A stretch of DNA of 64,000 nt from Ciona savignyi (taxonomy: Eukaryota; Chordata; Ascidiacea; Phlebobranchia; Cionidae): contig CH002046.1 of assembly GCA_000149265.1 (NCBI GenBank), forward strand, positions 13,688 to 77,687, in the 5' to 3' direction. Shown here one piece after another: positions 22,428 to 35,320 of this stretch; position 1 is the stretch's first letter, and each line of letters starts with the position of its first letter. Below the pieces are notes generated by a model that saw nothing but the letters and a program-made list of their open reading frames with translations, searched no databases and was not told the origin of the DNA. A program made the position numbers and the translations under genes.

Positions 22428-23014
22428 ACATCTGCGATAAGATTGACGTCATCCACTTGAAAACCACAGAAGCATCTTGGGAAACGCTGTAGGTATGACG
22501 CAATGAAAGAATGTGCGGTTGGTCATGTGATTATGACGTTTTCGTCACGAGTTGCCGGAGGCCTGTTCATGTGCGACGAAGTTACGGGCGTGTCCGAATT
22601 CCTGGCCGGTCTTTACTGAAGTGGCAGAGAGTGAACGAGGCTTGCAGAGACTGGTAGCTGACCAGGGGAGAACGAGGTGACTTCCGAGACTTTGTCATAT
22701 AGTTGACAGAAAAGGAACAAGGAAAAGGTCGCATCTGCCGGTTTAAACAAAGAACGAGTTGACAAGCCGCAAAGGAAAACGAACTGTCTATTAAACGCAT
22801 CGCGCAGTTATTCCGACGCGATTCAGTCGGTCCAGCGAATCGATTCCCGAGTAAACTGCATTGATTTATTCGTGTGTTCATATTAACAACGTTTGACAAT
22901 AAACTAACCAACGTTCAATAAGCGTCGACTCGATCTTTGGAAGTCGGATATCGGAGTCAGCATATATTCGAGCCACGCAGTGCAGCACAGAGCGTCCATC
23001 CATAACGCCAAGGT
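22428..23014 (+). mobile_element. Long terminal repeat, right copy, truncated at its 3' end
   Basis: Direct repeat of 20690-21386 as far as CATCCATAACGCCAA; the last 60 or so bases of the LTR are missing and a SINE fragment follows soon after. The U3 part differs from the left copy, with a different spacing of the TGACG motifs, so the two copies are not recent twins. Confidence 0.65.
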
Positions 23015-23045
23015 GCACCCGATGTAACGATAAGAAACGAAAATT

Positions 23046-23277
23046 TTCCAAGACGGTTGTGTCCTTGGGCAAGGCACTTTACGGACATTGCCTGAACCCA
23101 GCGGATTAATGGGTTCTACCAAATTGAAGGAACGTGTCTATCATAATATACAACACACTGCAATAGCTCCGGTAACCCGACGATGGGCGCGAGGTGATCT
23201 GACGATTGCCCGTGTGTTAACCCCCTTGGTTTTCCCATTCACGGGGATAAACATGAATATCCTATCCTATCCTATCC
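23046..23277 (+). repeat. tRNA-derived SINE, 5'-truncated copy with TATCC tail
   Basis: Shares CGGTTGTGTCCTTGGGCAAG and the CCGACGATGGGCGCGAGGTG segment with 18513-18783 and ends in tandem TATCC repeats (ATCCTATCCTATCCTATCC). The tRNA-like head is missing. Confidence 0.85.
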
Positions 23278-23407
23278 AAAGCGAAATGGCAGAAACGAAA
23301 GTTTTGTTTCTGAAAAAAAATGTATTAGATAATTTTTTTAGCAGTTAGGTGGCACTAGAGGTCAAACAGTAAAATAACCATATAACTTGTTTTAATTCAA
23401 AAACGGT

Positions 23408-23485
23408 GTCTGGCCGAATGGTTAGCGCGACTGATTCGTAATTATGGACCAGCCCATGTTGGATTCGATACTTAACCCCGGTGAA
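23408..23485 (+). repeat. tRNA-like sequence (degenerate tRNA or SINE head)
   Basis: TGGCCGAATGGTTAGCGCG resembles an A box of Leu/Ser-type tRNAs, and GGATTCGATAC some 50 bases later resembles a B box. The acceptor and anticodon arms do not pair well, so it is not a functional tRNA gene. Confidence 0.4.
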
Positions 23486-23959
23486 TATTTTTTTATTCAC
23501 ATGAACCAGCCTAATTAAAATTGGTAAAACGTCACAGTGACGTCATGTAGAACATTGGCGGGGTAAGAAATCAGCTTTGTCGCGCGTTATTATGATGTCA
23601 TAATTAAACTCGAGTTATCAGTACAATCACCTGCCAATAGTGGTGTGAATAATGACTCATAATGGAGTTACATTATTACTTGTGTAATCCCTACAACAGA
23701 AAGATTTTTTGTTTGCTATACAAAATTACAAATATGGTGCTCAGTTTGTGATCAGATGTTTATTAATTACGTGCGTCACCGAGTAGCACAAAAGCTAAAT
23801 GTTCTATAGCAGAAAGCGGTTACTTAATTTGTTTTCAAAGTTTTGAAGAACAAATTGTAATTACCCATGTTTTGACCGATTCACCTCTTACAAAGATTTA
23901 AAACTCTTTAACCACGAAGCATGCGATATCACATTTTACTGTCATAAAACTAACATAAC

Positions 23960-24345
23960 AACTTTTCGTTATCGTTTCTGGAAACAAAATTTTCATTTCT
24001 CGTGTAAAATTTTCGTTTCTTAGAAACGAAAATTGTGTTTCTTAAATGAGTTTAGGATTATTATTTCCCAAGTTCTATGATTACATAATTCGTTAAGCTG
24101 ACACAATATCAACAATTTCGAGTGAAAATGATTGCATGTGCAGTTAATAAATGTAGTTGAACCTTTTAAACTAAGATAATGTATTTGTTGTAATTATTGA
24201 AATGAAACATAAATGTATCAACCCACAATATTGAAAATAATACACTGATTAGTACATTTTACGGGCGGTAATAGAAACAAACGGGGTTAAAAGAGTGATT
24301 TAAATTCGTGTAACCGATAAACATTAAAAAAACTCGTCATAAATG
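23960..24345 (-). repeat. Inverted arm matching 28130-28300, with GAAAC palindromes
   Basis: Read on the minus strand, 24235-24340 matches the block at 28160-28260 (both have a CCCCGTTTGTTTCTA-type stretch followed by TACCGCC). 23975-24045 has several AGAAACGAAAATT/AATTTTCGTTTCT palindromes, like those at 27.9-29.1 kb. It marks the left arm of a large inverted structure. Confidence 0.6.
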
Positions 24346-25095
24346 ATGATTTTAATTTAGAATAACATTAGAGAGATTTTCAGGTAGATATACATGAACA
24401 AACTGTCATAAAAATAACAAAAAAAAACGAAAATTACGTGACTAAAGATAAAATGGATGATGATAATTACTCCAAAAGTGATTACGTTAATGATTTTTAG
24501 ATTTTTTGCTTTCCGAAACTCGCCTTTGTGGTGTGTCATTTAGTTAGTTCTGCTACAACATACTTTTTCTGCAATCATTGTGTTTATCCATAATAAACAA
24601 CAAGTTTTGCAATACGTAGTTAAACTAAGTGGCAAGATCATCGACTTTACTCAATGATGTTTAATTCAGAACGGTAAATGAGAACTTGGTTCGCAATAAA
24701 GAACATATTTAATTATATTGTAAAAATTGATGTGTGTTAATTGCAGCATCACACCTAAGTTCATTAATATACTGCGAAAATTTGTCGACATTTATATATG
24801 AAAGCGGGCTGATATCACGTCAATGACGTATATAAGAAAATGACTTAAGGTGTTTCCGTAATATGTTTGAAAATTGTCCTTTAAAAACGATTGTGATTTT
24901 TCTTTCCTATAAACGATAATCATATTTTCTAACATATTATATTAAATCTAACAGGTCCACTTTTTAATGATTGTGATTGAATGACAGTTGAACCAATGTC
25001 CTAAAATAGTTAATATTCATGCCTGTATTGAGAATTGCATGTTAATCTGAACAAGGGATTAATGTTTTCATATATTGTAGTATTATGGAATTAAA
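24346..25095. other. Non-coding stretch, nothing recognised
   Basis: AT-rich sequence without supported genes; no repeats beyond the flanking arms. Confidence 0.4.
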
Positions 25096-27080
25096 TAGGA
25101 TCGATATAGCGAACATTTTGATAATTTGACCTTGTGTGGGTGCGTTTGTGGCGCGCGTTTGAAAACCAAACAAGATATAAGTTTTTTGCGGGGAACAAAT
25201 TTAAAGGTATGTTATCTACCCATCTACCAATTTTTATGTACTTACCACAACAAACCGTCGATTTAGGTATATCCAAGTTGTTTCATTTCAACCCAAAGCG
25301 AAAATACTGATAATTTGACGTAGTGTAGGTGCGTGAATGGCGCGCGTTTGAAAACAAAACGGGATATAAGGTTTATTTTTTGGGAGCAATTTTTTAAATG
25401 TGTTATTCATCCATCTACCGATTTTCATGTACTTACTATAACAAATCGTCGATTTAGGAATATCAAGGCTGTTTCATTTCAACCCAAAGCGAACATATTG
25501 ATCATTGGACGTAGTGAGGGTGCGTTTGTGGCGAGCGTTTGAAAACCAAACGAGATATAAGGTAATGTTATATACCCATCTACCAATTTGTCATCTACTA
25601 ACTATAAGAAATCGTCGATTTAGGTATATCCAAGCTGTTTCATGTCAACCCGAAGCGAACATATTGATAATTTGACGTGGTGTGGGTGCGTTCATGGCGT
25701 GGGTTTAAAAACCAAACAAGATATAAGGTTTCTTTTTTGGGAGCAAATTTATATCTGTGTTATCCACCCATCTACCAATTTTCATGTACTTACTATTACA
25801 AATCATCGATTTAAGTATATCCAAGCTGTTTCATTTCAACCCAAAGCGAACATATTAATAATATTACGTTTAGTATGGCTGCGTGAATGTGCGCGTTTGA
25901 AAACCAAACGAGATATAAGGTTTATTTTTTGGAAGCAAATTTACAAGTATGTTATCTACCCATCTACCAATTTTCATGTACTTACTATGACAAATCGTCG
26001 ATTTAGGTATATCCAAGCTGTTTCATGTCAACCCAAACCGAACATATTCATAATTTGACGTATTGTGTGGGTGCTTTCATGGCGCCCGTTTGAAAACCAA
26101 ACAAGCTATAAGGTTTATTTTTTAGAACCAAATTTATAAATGTGTTATCCAACCATCTACCGATTTTCATGTACATACTACTACAAACGTCGATTTAGCT
26201 ATATCCAAGCTGTTTCATTTCAACCCAAAGCGAACATATTGTTAATTTGACGTGTAGTGTGGGTGCGTTCATGGCGCGCGTTTGAAAACCAAACAAGATA
26301 TAAGGTTTATTTTTTGGGAGCAAATTTATATATGTGTTGTCCACCCATCTACCAATTTTCATGTACTTACTACAATAAATAGTCGATTTAGCTATATCCA
26401 AGCTGTTTCATGTCCACCCAAAGCGAACACATTATTAATTTGACGTAGTGTGGGTGTGTGAATTAGCGCGACAGTTTGAAAACCAAACGAGATATAAGGT
26501 TTATTTTTTAGGATCAAATTTATAAATGTGTTATCCATCCATCTACCGATTTTCATGTACTTACTACAAGAAATCGTCGATTTAGGTATATCCAAGCTGT
26601 GTCATTTTAACCCAACCCGAAAATATTGATAATTTGACATATAGTGTGGGTGCGTTCATGGCGTGCGTTTGAAAACCAAACAAGATATAAAGTTTATTTT
26701 TTCGAAGCAAATTTATAAATGTGTTATCCACCCATCTACCAATTTTCATGTACTTACCATAACAAATCGTCGATTTAGCTATATCCAAGCTGTTTCATTT
26801 CAACCCAAACCGAACATATTTATAATTTGACGTGTAGTGTGGGTGCGTTCATGGCGTGCGTTTGAAAACCAAACAAGATATAAGGTTTATTTTTTGGAAG
26901 CAAATTTATAAATGTGTTATCCACCCATCTACCAATTTTCATGTACTTACTATAACAAATCGTCGATTTAGGTATATCCAAGATGTTTCATTTCAATCCA
27001 AACCGAACATATTGATAATTTGACGTAGTGTGGGAGCGTGAATGGCGCTCGTTTGAAAACCAAACAAGATGTAAGGTTTA
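25096..27080. repeat. 193-bp satellite, about 10 copies
   Basis: Units contain TCCAAGCTGTTTCATTTCAA, a GCGTTTGAAAACCAAAC segment, GGTTTATTTTTTGGGAGCAA and CCATCTACCAATTTTCATGT. Copies differ from one another by scattered substitutions and small indels. Short frames on either strand are artefacts of the repeat. Confidence 0.95.
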
Positions 27081-27109
27081 TTTTTTAAGTACAAATTTAA
27101 TGTCAATCT

Positions 27110-29125
27110 AAGCTAAAATCATTTTTATGACCAGTTGTTTTATTGTTTATTGGTTGCACACATTTATATCACTCTTTAATCACAAAGTTCTAATCAGTGT
27201 GTTATTTACAATATTGTAGGTTTATACATTTAGTATTTATTTAAATAAATAGAAAAAATACAATATCTTAGTATAAAAAGGCCCAACCACATTTATTATC
27301 TGCACGCGCAATATCTTTGACTCGAAATTGTGGTGGTATGTGAGAGTTGGAAAAGCTAACCTTGTTCTTCAAGTACATTAAGCAATCGTGGCCTAAGCGT
27401 TTATGTAAGGATTTTTGGCCCTGGTGCACCAGTAGGAGACGCGCTTATCTTTTTGATGATTCGTGCGAACGCGGTCAGCTCACGATAATAATAACGGAGA
27501 ATAAACTATTATTTCTTTAATATAAATCGTGAGGTCTCTAACAATTCAAGCCAAAAAGTAAATCTTGTTTCTAAACTTCGGTGTGCACACCACACGCATG
27601 TCGCGCAACTAAAATTTCCACATTTAAAAGATCCCTGATTTATTGTTGTTTACAAGAATTAGTTCTTCGAAATAATTAATCAGATCACCGCTGCTTAATG
27701 CGTAATTGGATCTATGCCCGTCCTAACTAAATTCATATAAATAAAACGCTATTTAATAATTTTTAAATGAATGGATCAAATACATAATCTTAGTATAAAA
27801 GTTTCAACTACATTTATTAACTGCACACACAATATCTTTCAACCGAAATTGTTGTGGTATTGCGTCAGCTAAATTACTCATATAATCATAAAACTTGGAA
27901 AAGTGATAACCCAAAATTCACTTAAGAAACACAATTTTTGTTTCTAGAAACGAAAATTTTGTTTCCAGAAACAAAAATTTTAGCTGAGAAACAAAAATTT
28001 TAGCTGAGAAACAAAAATTTTAGCTAAGAAACAAAAATTGTGTTTCTAAAAGCTATAAAGAAAATTTCGTTTTTTATGTTAGTTTTACGACATTTTGTTT
28101 ATTAATATAAACCTGACACATTTCTTTAAAGTTAATCTAAATAAAAATCATATTTATGGCTAGTTGTTTTAATGTTTATCGGTTGCACACATTTAAATAA
28201 ATTTTTAATCCCGTTTGTTTCTAATACCGCCTATTAAAGGACTAACCAGTGTGTTATTTTTAATGTTGTGGGTTGATACCCTTATTTTATTTATATAAAT
28301 ATAGAACAAATACATTATCTTAGTATAAAAGGACCAACTACATTTATTAACCGAACACGCAATCTCTTTCACATGAATTCGTTGTGGTATTGCGTCAGCT
28401 TAACTAATTATATAATCATAGAACTTGGGAAAATAATAACCCTAAATTCATTTAAGAAGCAAAATTTTTGTTTCTAGAAACGAAAATTTTAGCCGAGAAA
28501 CAAAAATTCTGTTTTCAGAAACAAAAATTTTCATTCTAGAAACGAAAATTTTGTTTCCGAAAGCGAAAATTTTGATTCTAGAAGCAATAGCGAAAAGTTT
28601 CGTTATTTAGGTTAGTTTTACGGCATTTTTTATTAATATATACCTGACACTAGTCTCCAATGTTAATCTAAATTAAAATTATTATTTTTTGGGCGAGTTG
28701 TTTTTAATATTTATTGATTTCACACATTTAAATCACTCTTTAATCCCACTTGCTTTTATTACCTCCCATGAAAAGTACTAACCAGAGTGTTTTTTCAATA
28801 TTGTAGGTTAATATATTTTTTATTTATTTAAATGAATAACAAATACAGTATTGTGCATGTGCTTAAGCTGTACTTAATGTCTTCTGATAGTCCGGGATAT
28901 TTAGTTTAACCAAAAAGTATTTTTAGAAACGATTATTTTGTTTTCAGAAACAAATTTTCCGAGGTATCGTATTTTGTGCGCACCGTCATCATCTAGCGGT
29001 AGAAACAAAAATAAAGAAACAAAATTTATGTTTCTAAAAAATATTTTTGTTTCCAGAAACAAAAATCGCAAATTAGAAACGAAAATAGCCTTTTAGAAAC
29101 GAAATTAGAAACGAAAATTTGTTAA
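27110..29125 (+). repeat. Right arm: repeated blocks with clusters of GAAAC palindromes
   Basis: A block of about 540 bases recurs at least three times (starting near 27110, 28130 and 28660), each with TTGCACACATTTA-type and ACAACTACATTTATTAA-type segments. Between them lie clusters of AGAAACGAAAATTTTGTTTC-like short palindromes (27925-28060, 28450-28600, 28925-29120). No coding signal. Confidence 0.7.
27385..27760 (+). repeat. Interspersed repeat X, copy within the right arm
   Basis: Contains the core TCGTGCGAACGCG followed by CAGCTCACGATAATAATA, then GAATAAAC, TTTCTAAACTTCG and CAATTAATCAGATC-like segments in the same order as the copy at 53.87-54.24 kb. Confidence 0.6.
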
Positions 29126-29144
29126 TGCATGCAAAAGGATAGGC

Positions 29145-29156
29145 GCTACCGTTCCC
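29145..29156. repeat. 12-bp target site duplication, left copy
   Basis: GCTACCGTTCCC, repeated exactly at 35796-35807, immediately outside the LINE. Confidence 0.9.
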
Positions 29157-29630
29157 TTCTATTTGAATAAGGTACGAATTTTGCGCTGCAAAATCTAAAT
29201 CGACCAGATTCGAATAGAACCTTGGATTATTTCATCGCTGTTACAACGTTTCTTGTGGATTTACATTGTGGATTTATTTTCTTTGCATCAAACGGGAGAC
29301 TCGGTGAGTTTAGTATAGTACTCTGTCTCACTCACTTTGCGCACATTTTTTCTTGCACCGTTTTTTGTCGTTTTTTCGGTAATCTTTTTTGTAATTACTA
29401 GTGTTGCCATTTTTTTACTGTTGTATTTCTTTTTTCCCCCTCTGGCAACACTAATAATTACTTTTGTGTGGCGTTTATTTGTTTGATTGTTTTTGTGCAC
29501 TTTTCCCGTTAACTTAGACGGCGAAGCGCTAGCCAAATTTTCTGATAAATAGCGCCACCTTACGACCACTACATTTCTCATCACACGACATAATAACATA
29601 ATCATAAAATACACTTAACACTTAAACAAT

Positions 29631-31008
29631 ATGAACCCAAAAGAAATCCCGGATATTGATGTTGAGTTACCTCGAACAATTGTGATTAAACTTACCGGTA
29701 ACGTGGAGCATATGAGTATCTCCTCGTTTATGGAGATATTCGCTGAAGATGGACCGCTTGCATATCTTGCTCCTTTAATTGACGGAGTGATAATGGAGAG
29801 CTTCAGGGAATGTGAGTTCCTTGTCACTCTCAAGGACGATGGGCGAGATCATCCGATTTCGTTGGCACAGCAAACCATCGATTCTGTAAATGAAAAAGGA
29901 GATATGTTTATTGGGCCGAAAGGGTCAGCCATGACATTTATGGCAATGCTGCCTCAGCCACCCGTGGAGACGGTGACGCTCCATCCCATTCCATGTACTA
30001 TCACGGAACGTCACCTAAAATTACTAGTCAATAAATATAAGTGGGGTACATACAAAAGTTATAATTTTGAAAACCACAGAAATTTTCCCACAATTAAAAA
30101 TGGTTGGCTATCAATTAATCTCATGGACATCAATATCAACAATATCCGCAAGGTCATAAAAATAGGGGAAAAATGGATAACTGTAACCAAACCGGGAGAA
30201 TCCCACTTGGAGCTCTGCCGCTACTGTAAAGAAAGGGGCCACTTGCAGAGCAAATGCCCCAAAAAGGGTTACTGTGCATTCTGCAAAACGCATGGCCATA
30301 TAACCAGAAGATGCAGATCGGCAATTCCACCACCATTTTCTCAGAGCATTCCATCACCACCAAATCCAACATTGGGTGACTGGATTCTTCCAAAAAGAAC
30401 CTTCAAACACCCTCTGCAACCAACCATTTTCCAAGACAACAATATCCTGCCGACAACCTCAAACCAGTTTTATGTATTGGATACACCGAGTCATGAGGAG
30501 AATTCAGACATGACAATATTGGAAAATACTAACCAGGAAACTGTTGCCCCCCAAAAAAGTTACAAAATCCCCTCGACCGAAGTCCACCCCCAGGAAGCTA
30601 AAAGCAAATAACATTGGAGCACCAAACCAAAATTCTACAATGGATAGCTTCATGAATAAATCAAACACAGATCCCCGAGAAACAAGCCAATATAAAACCC
30701 CGGATGAAATAAAAACAAAACAACAAACAACAAAAATAGATCTAGACGACAACGTTAAGTCTGATATAGACTCTTCACCCCCTGCAACAACGGATTCAAA
30801 CCAATCGTCAAAAGATGTTTCACCTATCGAGGTGATTAAAAAAGCCCACAAAAAGCTCGTATATGGTTTGACCAACCCAATTTTAAAATACACGGACAAT
30901 AACCCTCCAACTATTCGACGCTCAATACTAGATAGAAAAAAGGACTTGCTTGGGACAACCATGTCTCCAAATAAAAAAAGAAGAGAGGAACACGAACCAA
31001 GAACATAA
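29631..31008 (+). pseudogene. LINE ORF1: gag-like protein with two CCHC zinc knuckles, one frameshift
   Basis: The first frame (29631-30611) starts at ATG and includes two zinc knuckles, CRYCKERGHLQSKC (Cys196, Cys199, His204, Cys209) and CAFCKTHGHITRRC (Cys215, Cys218, His223, Cys228), typical of nucleic-acid-binding ORF1 proteins. The frame changes at a run of six C and six A around 30546-30558 and continues as a lysine-rich tail to 31008. The shift could be a real mutation, a homopolymer sequencing error or a slip site. ORF2 starts 59 bases later. Confidence 0.85.
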
Positions 31009-31066
31009 TTTAGTGTTTAAACACCACGAATCACAAAACAAATTGATATCAATTTCATATTGAAGA

Positions 31067-34000
31067 ATGGATAATACGATTGAAGAAAGTATTGAAATAC
31101 TTTCTTATCCATTAAACATAGCTACATTGAACATAAATGGCATTTCAACAAAGTTGAACCATTTGGAAAATTACATACAAATTAATGAAATTGATATCAT
31201 TTGCATACAAGAGACACACAGAATTACTCCCAAAATTATACATACCTTAACCAATAATCTTCATTATAAAATCTTCATCAAATGTCTTGTTTCTGATGTA
31301 CCATCACGTAACGCCTATGGAAATATAACGTTAATTAAATCGCATTTATTAAATAAATTTAAGTTTGATCATAATATTATTTTAGATAATCTTATGGATA
31401 AAATTACACTAAAATGTAATAGTATAATAATAAACTTATATAACGTATATTTAAAATGTAAAAATAAAACGGTACGTAAAGATATGATACTAAAATGAAA
31501 AGAAAACATAGATAATTCAATAACTCATAATATTATACTCGGGATTTTAACATGGTCATGGATGAAATTGATGTAAATGGTTATTTTAATTCGAAAAATC
31601 ATATGGATAGAGCTGCGTGGAAGCAATTAGAAAAAGATTATGACATAAATGATGCGTGTCGATATTTTAAAAAACAACAAATTACATATAGCCGAATATC
31701 CGAAAAATCTGCGACGCGAATCGATCGAATCTATACTAGTAAAAGTCTGAATAATAAAATCATAAATTATAGTCATAAACCTAATATTTTAAACAAAGAT
31801 ATGAATCCGTGAATAAAAAACTAAAAACTCTTCGTAAGCAAATATTGACTCCTGAAATAAACAAAGAAATCGCTTTAATAGAAAATAATATTGAAATATA
31901 CGAACGGAAATTACATAAAGGTGCGCTAATTAGAGCGAAATTACCCTTACTCAAAAATGAAGAAAAGCCTACGAAAGCCTTTTTTGCGTTTGAAAAAGAA
32001 AAACAGAAAAGAGACGCAATATTTCAAATTAAAACCGCAGAAGGAAATTTAACCGAAACTCCGGTCCAAACAATAAAAGAGATTCATAAATTTTACTTAA
32101 ATCTATGGGGAGTAACGCCAAATGTTTGTAACGACGATATTAATAATTATTCAAATACGATTAATCCTATTACTGACGACGGAGAGTTCGACCATTTAAA
32201 CAAACCTATTAATTGTGATGAAATAAAAATAGCCATCGACCAAATGAACGACACGAGTTCACCCGGCATGGACGGCCTAAATGTATTGATATATAAAAAA
32301 TTATTTAATACAATAAAATATGACTTAGAAGAACTGTATAATAATATTTTTCTAAAAGGGCAACTTACTAATAGTATGAAAACGGCAATTGTTAAATTAA
32401 TATTCAAGAAGGGCGATAAATCGGAAATTAAAAACTGGCGTCCTATTTCACTTCTCAACTGCGACTATAAAATATTAAGCAAAGTAATAGCAAATAGATT
32501 CAATGTAATAATAAATAAAGTTATAAGTAAAAATCAAAAATGCGGACTTAAAGGAAGATCTCTCAATGAAGCACTTTATAATATACAAGCGAGCCTGCAA
32601 TCCGCAAAACAATTCAATAATAAACTAACGATCCTAGCTATAGACTTTGAAAAGGCCTTCGATAGAACGAATCCCAAATTTATAATTAATATCTGTCAAA
32701 AATTAAACTTACCTAAAACATTAATACAATGGGTCAATATTATCTATTCTAATATTAAAAGTAAAATTGAAATTAATGGAACGTTTACCCCGGAAATCCC
32801 AATAAAACGAGGAATCAGACAAGGTTGCCCTTTAAGCATGATTTTATTTTTAATAGGAATGGAATCTCTTACTCGTAAAATATATAATAACCCACGCATA
32901 TCTGGATATAAACTTAATCAAATTGAGCTAAAAACCGAACAATATGCCGACGACCTGACCATACTAACCAACGATAAAAATTCTATACAACCGATCTTTA
33001 AAGAACTTCAATTATATGGACGTATATCCGACCAAAAAATTAATATTACAAAAACCCAGGTAATTAGTAACGACGCGGAGGCAATATCGAAAATTCAACA
33101 AATATATCCGGATATAAGTATCGTCGAAAATATAAAAATCCTAGGAATAACCTTTAATTTAATAAATGAATGTAATAACCTCAATTGGGAGAAATATATA
33201 AAACATATAATAAACACGCTAAATATAAATAAACGACGCAAATTAACATTACGCGGTAAAAAACTTCTCATAAATACTCTGATACTTCCTCAAATTAATT
33301 CAATAGGCGAAATTATTTCTTTACCAAAAGTATCCCTAAATAAAATCAATACGGCCTTATTTAATTTTCTTTGGTTTCCAACTAAATGGGAACTAATGAA
33401 ACGCGAAAAATTTTACGCATCAATAAATAACGGGGGATTAGCGATACCAAACATAAAATTAAGAATAGAAGCAATGAAGGCGACGCGATTATTTAAACTT
33501 AAACAAATTCAACGGACATCGGAAATATGGCATGAATGGTCGCGGTACAATCTTGGATCAACAATGAAAATTATAAATAAAACTATATATAGTAATAGTA
33601 AACCTAATTCCACTTATCCTAACGATTTTATCCGAGAATTGCGCCACATATTTTTCAGACTAAATAAACAGGACTACGACTGGGAAAATGGGAAAACTAA
33701 AGACTTTTATGTTGTTTTAATACAACAAATCGCGCTTAAAACGAAAATAGAAATTAATCACGAAATTATCCCATGGCAAAATATATGGCTAAACAATAAA
33801 AGTGTAAGTACGTTTTTTAATCATATTGAACGCGATTATAGTTACAAAATAGCGCAAAATATAATTCTTCACGGAGACTGGTTTACGTCCAAATCCATTT
33901 CTAACGTTCATAATGGGAAAATACTAATTAGACGCTGTAAATTCTGCAAAAGCACCGACGATAATATTAAACATCTCTTTACTAGGTGTATTTTAATAAA

Positions 34001-35320
34001 TAATATATTCGAAAATATCTATAGCTATATATGTAATATATCTAGGGCTGTGCATCGGTTAACGGTTAACCGGTTAACCGACGGGACGTCAGTTAACCGT
34101 TAATAAAATCGGTAAATGGTTAACCGATTAGAGCTCGGCGTAATTACGAAACTACGGACGTCGGAATTACGTTACGTAAGTAGGGCTATGCGAAGTTAAC
34201 GTGGACGTCAGTTAACTGTCAATGAAGTCAATAAATGGTTAACCGACTGTGTTCGTTTTTCAGCCTACAACAGCGCATGATAACAAAATAATTTATATGG
34301 TGGTTGTTCTTTTTTAAAGACCGCGCAGTTGACTTGCGGTAGGCCTAAGTAATGGTACGAGTAACGGTTGAGGCCTCGAGATCGTATCGACTTGGTATGA
34401 TTTTGTAGGTCTTGGCGTTGCTAACCGCAGCGCCGCTTTTCTAACGATTCGTCGCGGTGTTTTTTGCTTTGATCGGCGGTTTGACCTAGGGTTACGTTGA
34501 CCTAGATTCAATACAGGACTTCTGACGCACTCACGCGAGCGTTTTTCCTATGTTCTTTTCTTTGATCGGTTAACCTTTAAAAGAATCTAGGTTCTTGCAC
34601 AGCCCTAGTATACAATGTTATGGCCACGTGTATTAATTGAAAAAAGTAAAGTCGAACAATAGGCAAACTTCTAATTGAAAAACTTTAGTTCCCAAAATAG
34701 ACTTATTATTTTGTCGAATTAAGCGGCCAGTTCGTGCGGGCCACCGATGTTTTGACTAGTGCGACGTACGATAAGAATATAAGATAAACGTAAGATGACG
34801 GAAAGTGGCCTTATCTTGTGAAGACACCGGCCTTGCGGCAGCGCAAGATAACAATACACGCTATAAGCAGGATGTTTTTAAAATGCGGTGAGGTCGTCTT
34901 GCATCGTTACATCGAGTAGGAAAAAATGCCGATTTAATCGGTTAACCGGTTAACCGATTTATTTTTGGATCGGTTAACCGTTAAGATTTTTTATGAATTT
35001 GCACAGCCCTAAATATATCATATATTAACTATACTAAATCAGATAATTTAATTTTATATAATTATAACGTTCTTCCACAAAAGGAAGAACTGCTACCTAT
35101 TAAATTAATTAATATAACAAAAAATCATATTTTGCAAGAAAAAAAACGTTTGGATATAGCCAATACGTACATATGGAATAATGACGAATTCCAGAGAAAA
35201 TCTCTATGGATCGTCAAAACAAAATTCAAAATATTCCTACGTAGTATCATTATAAAAAATGGACTAACTTATATCCAACAAAAAATTAAATTAAAAGATA
35301 ACTTCAATCCCTATATTTAA
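31067..35320 (+). pseudogene. LINE ORF2: endonuclease, reverse transcriptase and C-terminal zinc finger; broken by frameshifts and an insertion
   Basis: 31067-31498 holds the apurinic-type endonuclease start (NIATLNINGI, then IICIQETH). 31552-31812 continues it in another frame (SATRIDRIY). 31809-34103 holds the reverse transcriptase: LKGRSLNEAL, then AIDFEKAFD (Asp279 from 31809), GIRQGCPLS and YADDLTIL (Asp381, Asp382), and near the end CKFCKSTDDNIKHLFTRC, the CCHC motif of Tx1/L1-type ORF2. The true coding ends at about 34042, where the hAT-like insertion begins; the last residues of that frame are insertion sequence. Past the insertion the protein resumes and ends at 35320. The clade follows from the CCHC style and RT wording. 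Confidence 0.9.
34043..35011. mobile_element. hAT-like non-autonomous element with perfect 8-bp target duplication, itself composite
   Basis: Ends are TAGGGCTGTGCA and the inverted TGCACAGCCCTA; flanks are AATATATC at 34035-34042 and 35012-35019. Subterminal regions hold many GGTTAACCGGTTAACC motifs on both sides. A second TAGGGCTATGCG start at about 34182 and a second GCACAGCCCTA end at about 34607 lie inside, so one related element probably sits within another. No transposase is present. The minus-strand frame at 34314-34511 has no support. Confidence 0.9.

Noticed and set aside
23408-23485. Functional tRNA gene
   Set aside because: Box-like segments exist, but acceptor and anticodon arms do not pair.
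34314-34511. Minus-strand 65-residue frame as transposase remnant
   Set aside because: Basic low-complexity peptide inside a non-autonomous hAT-like element; no catalytic motif.
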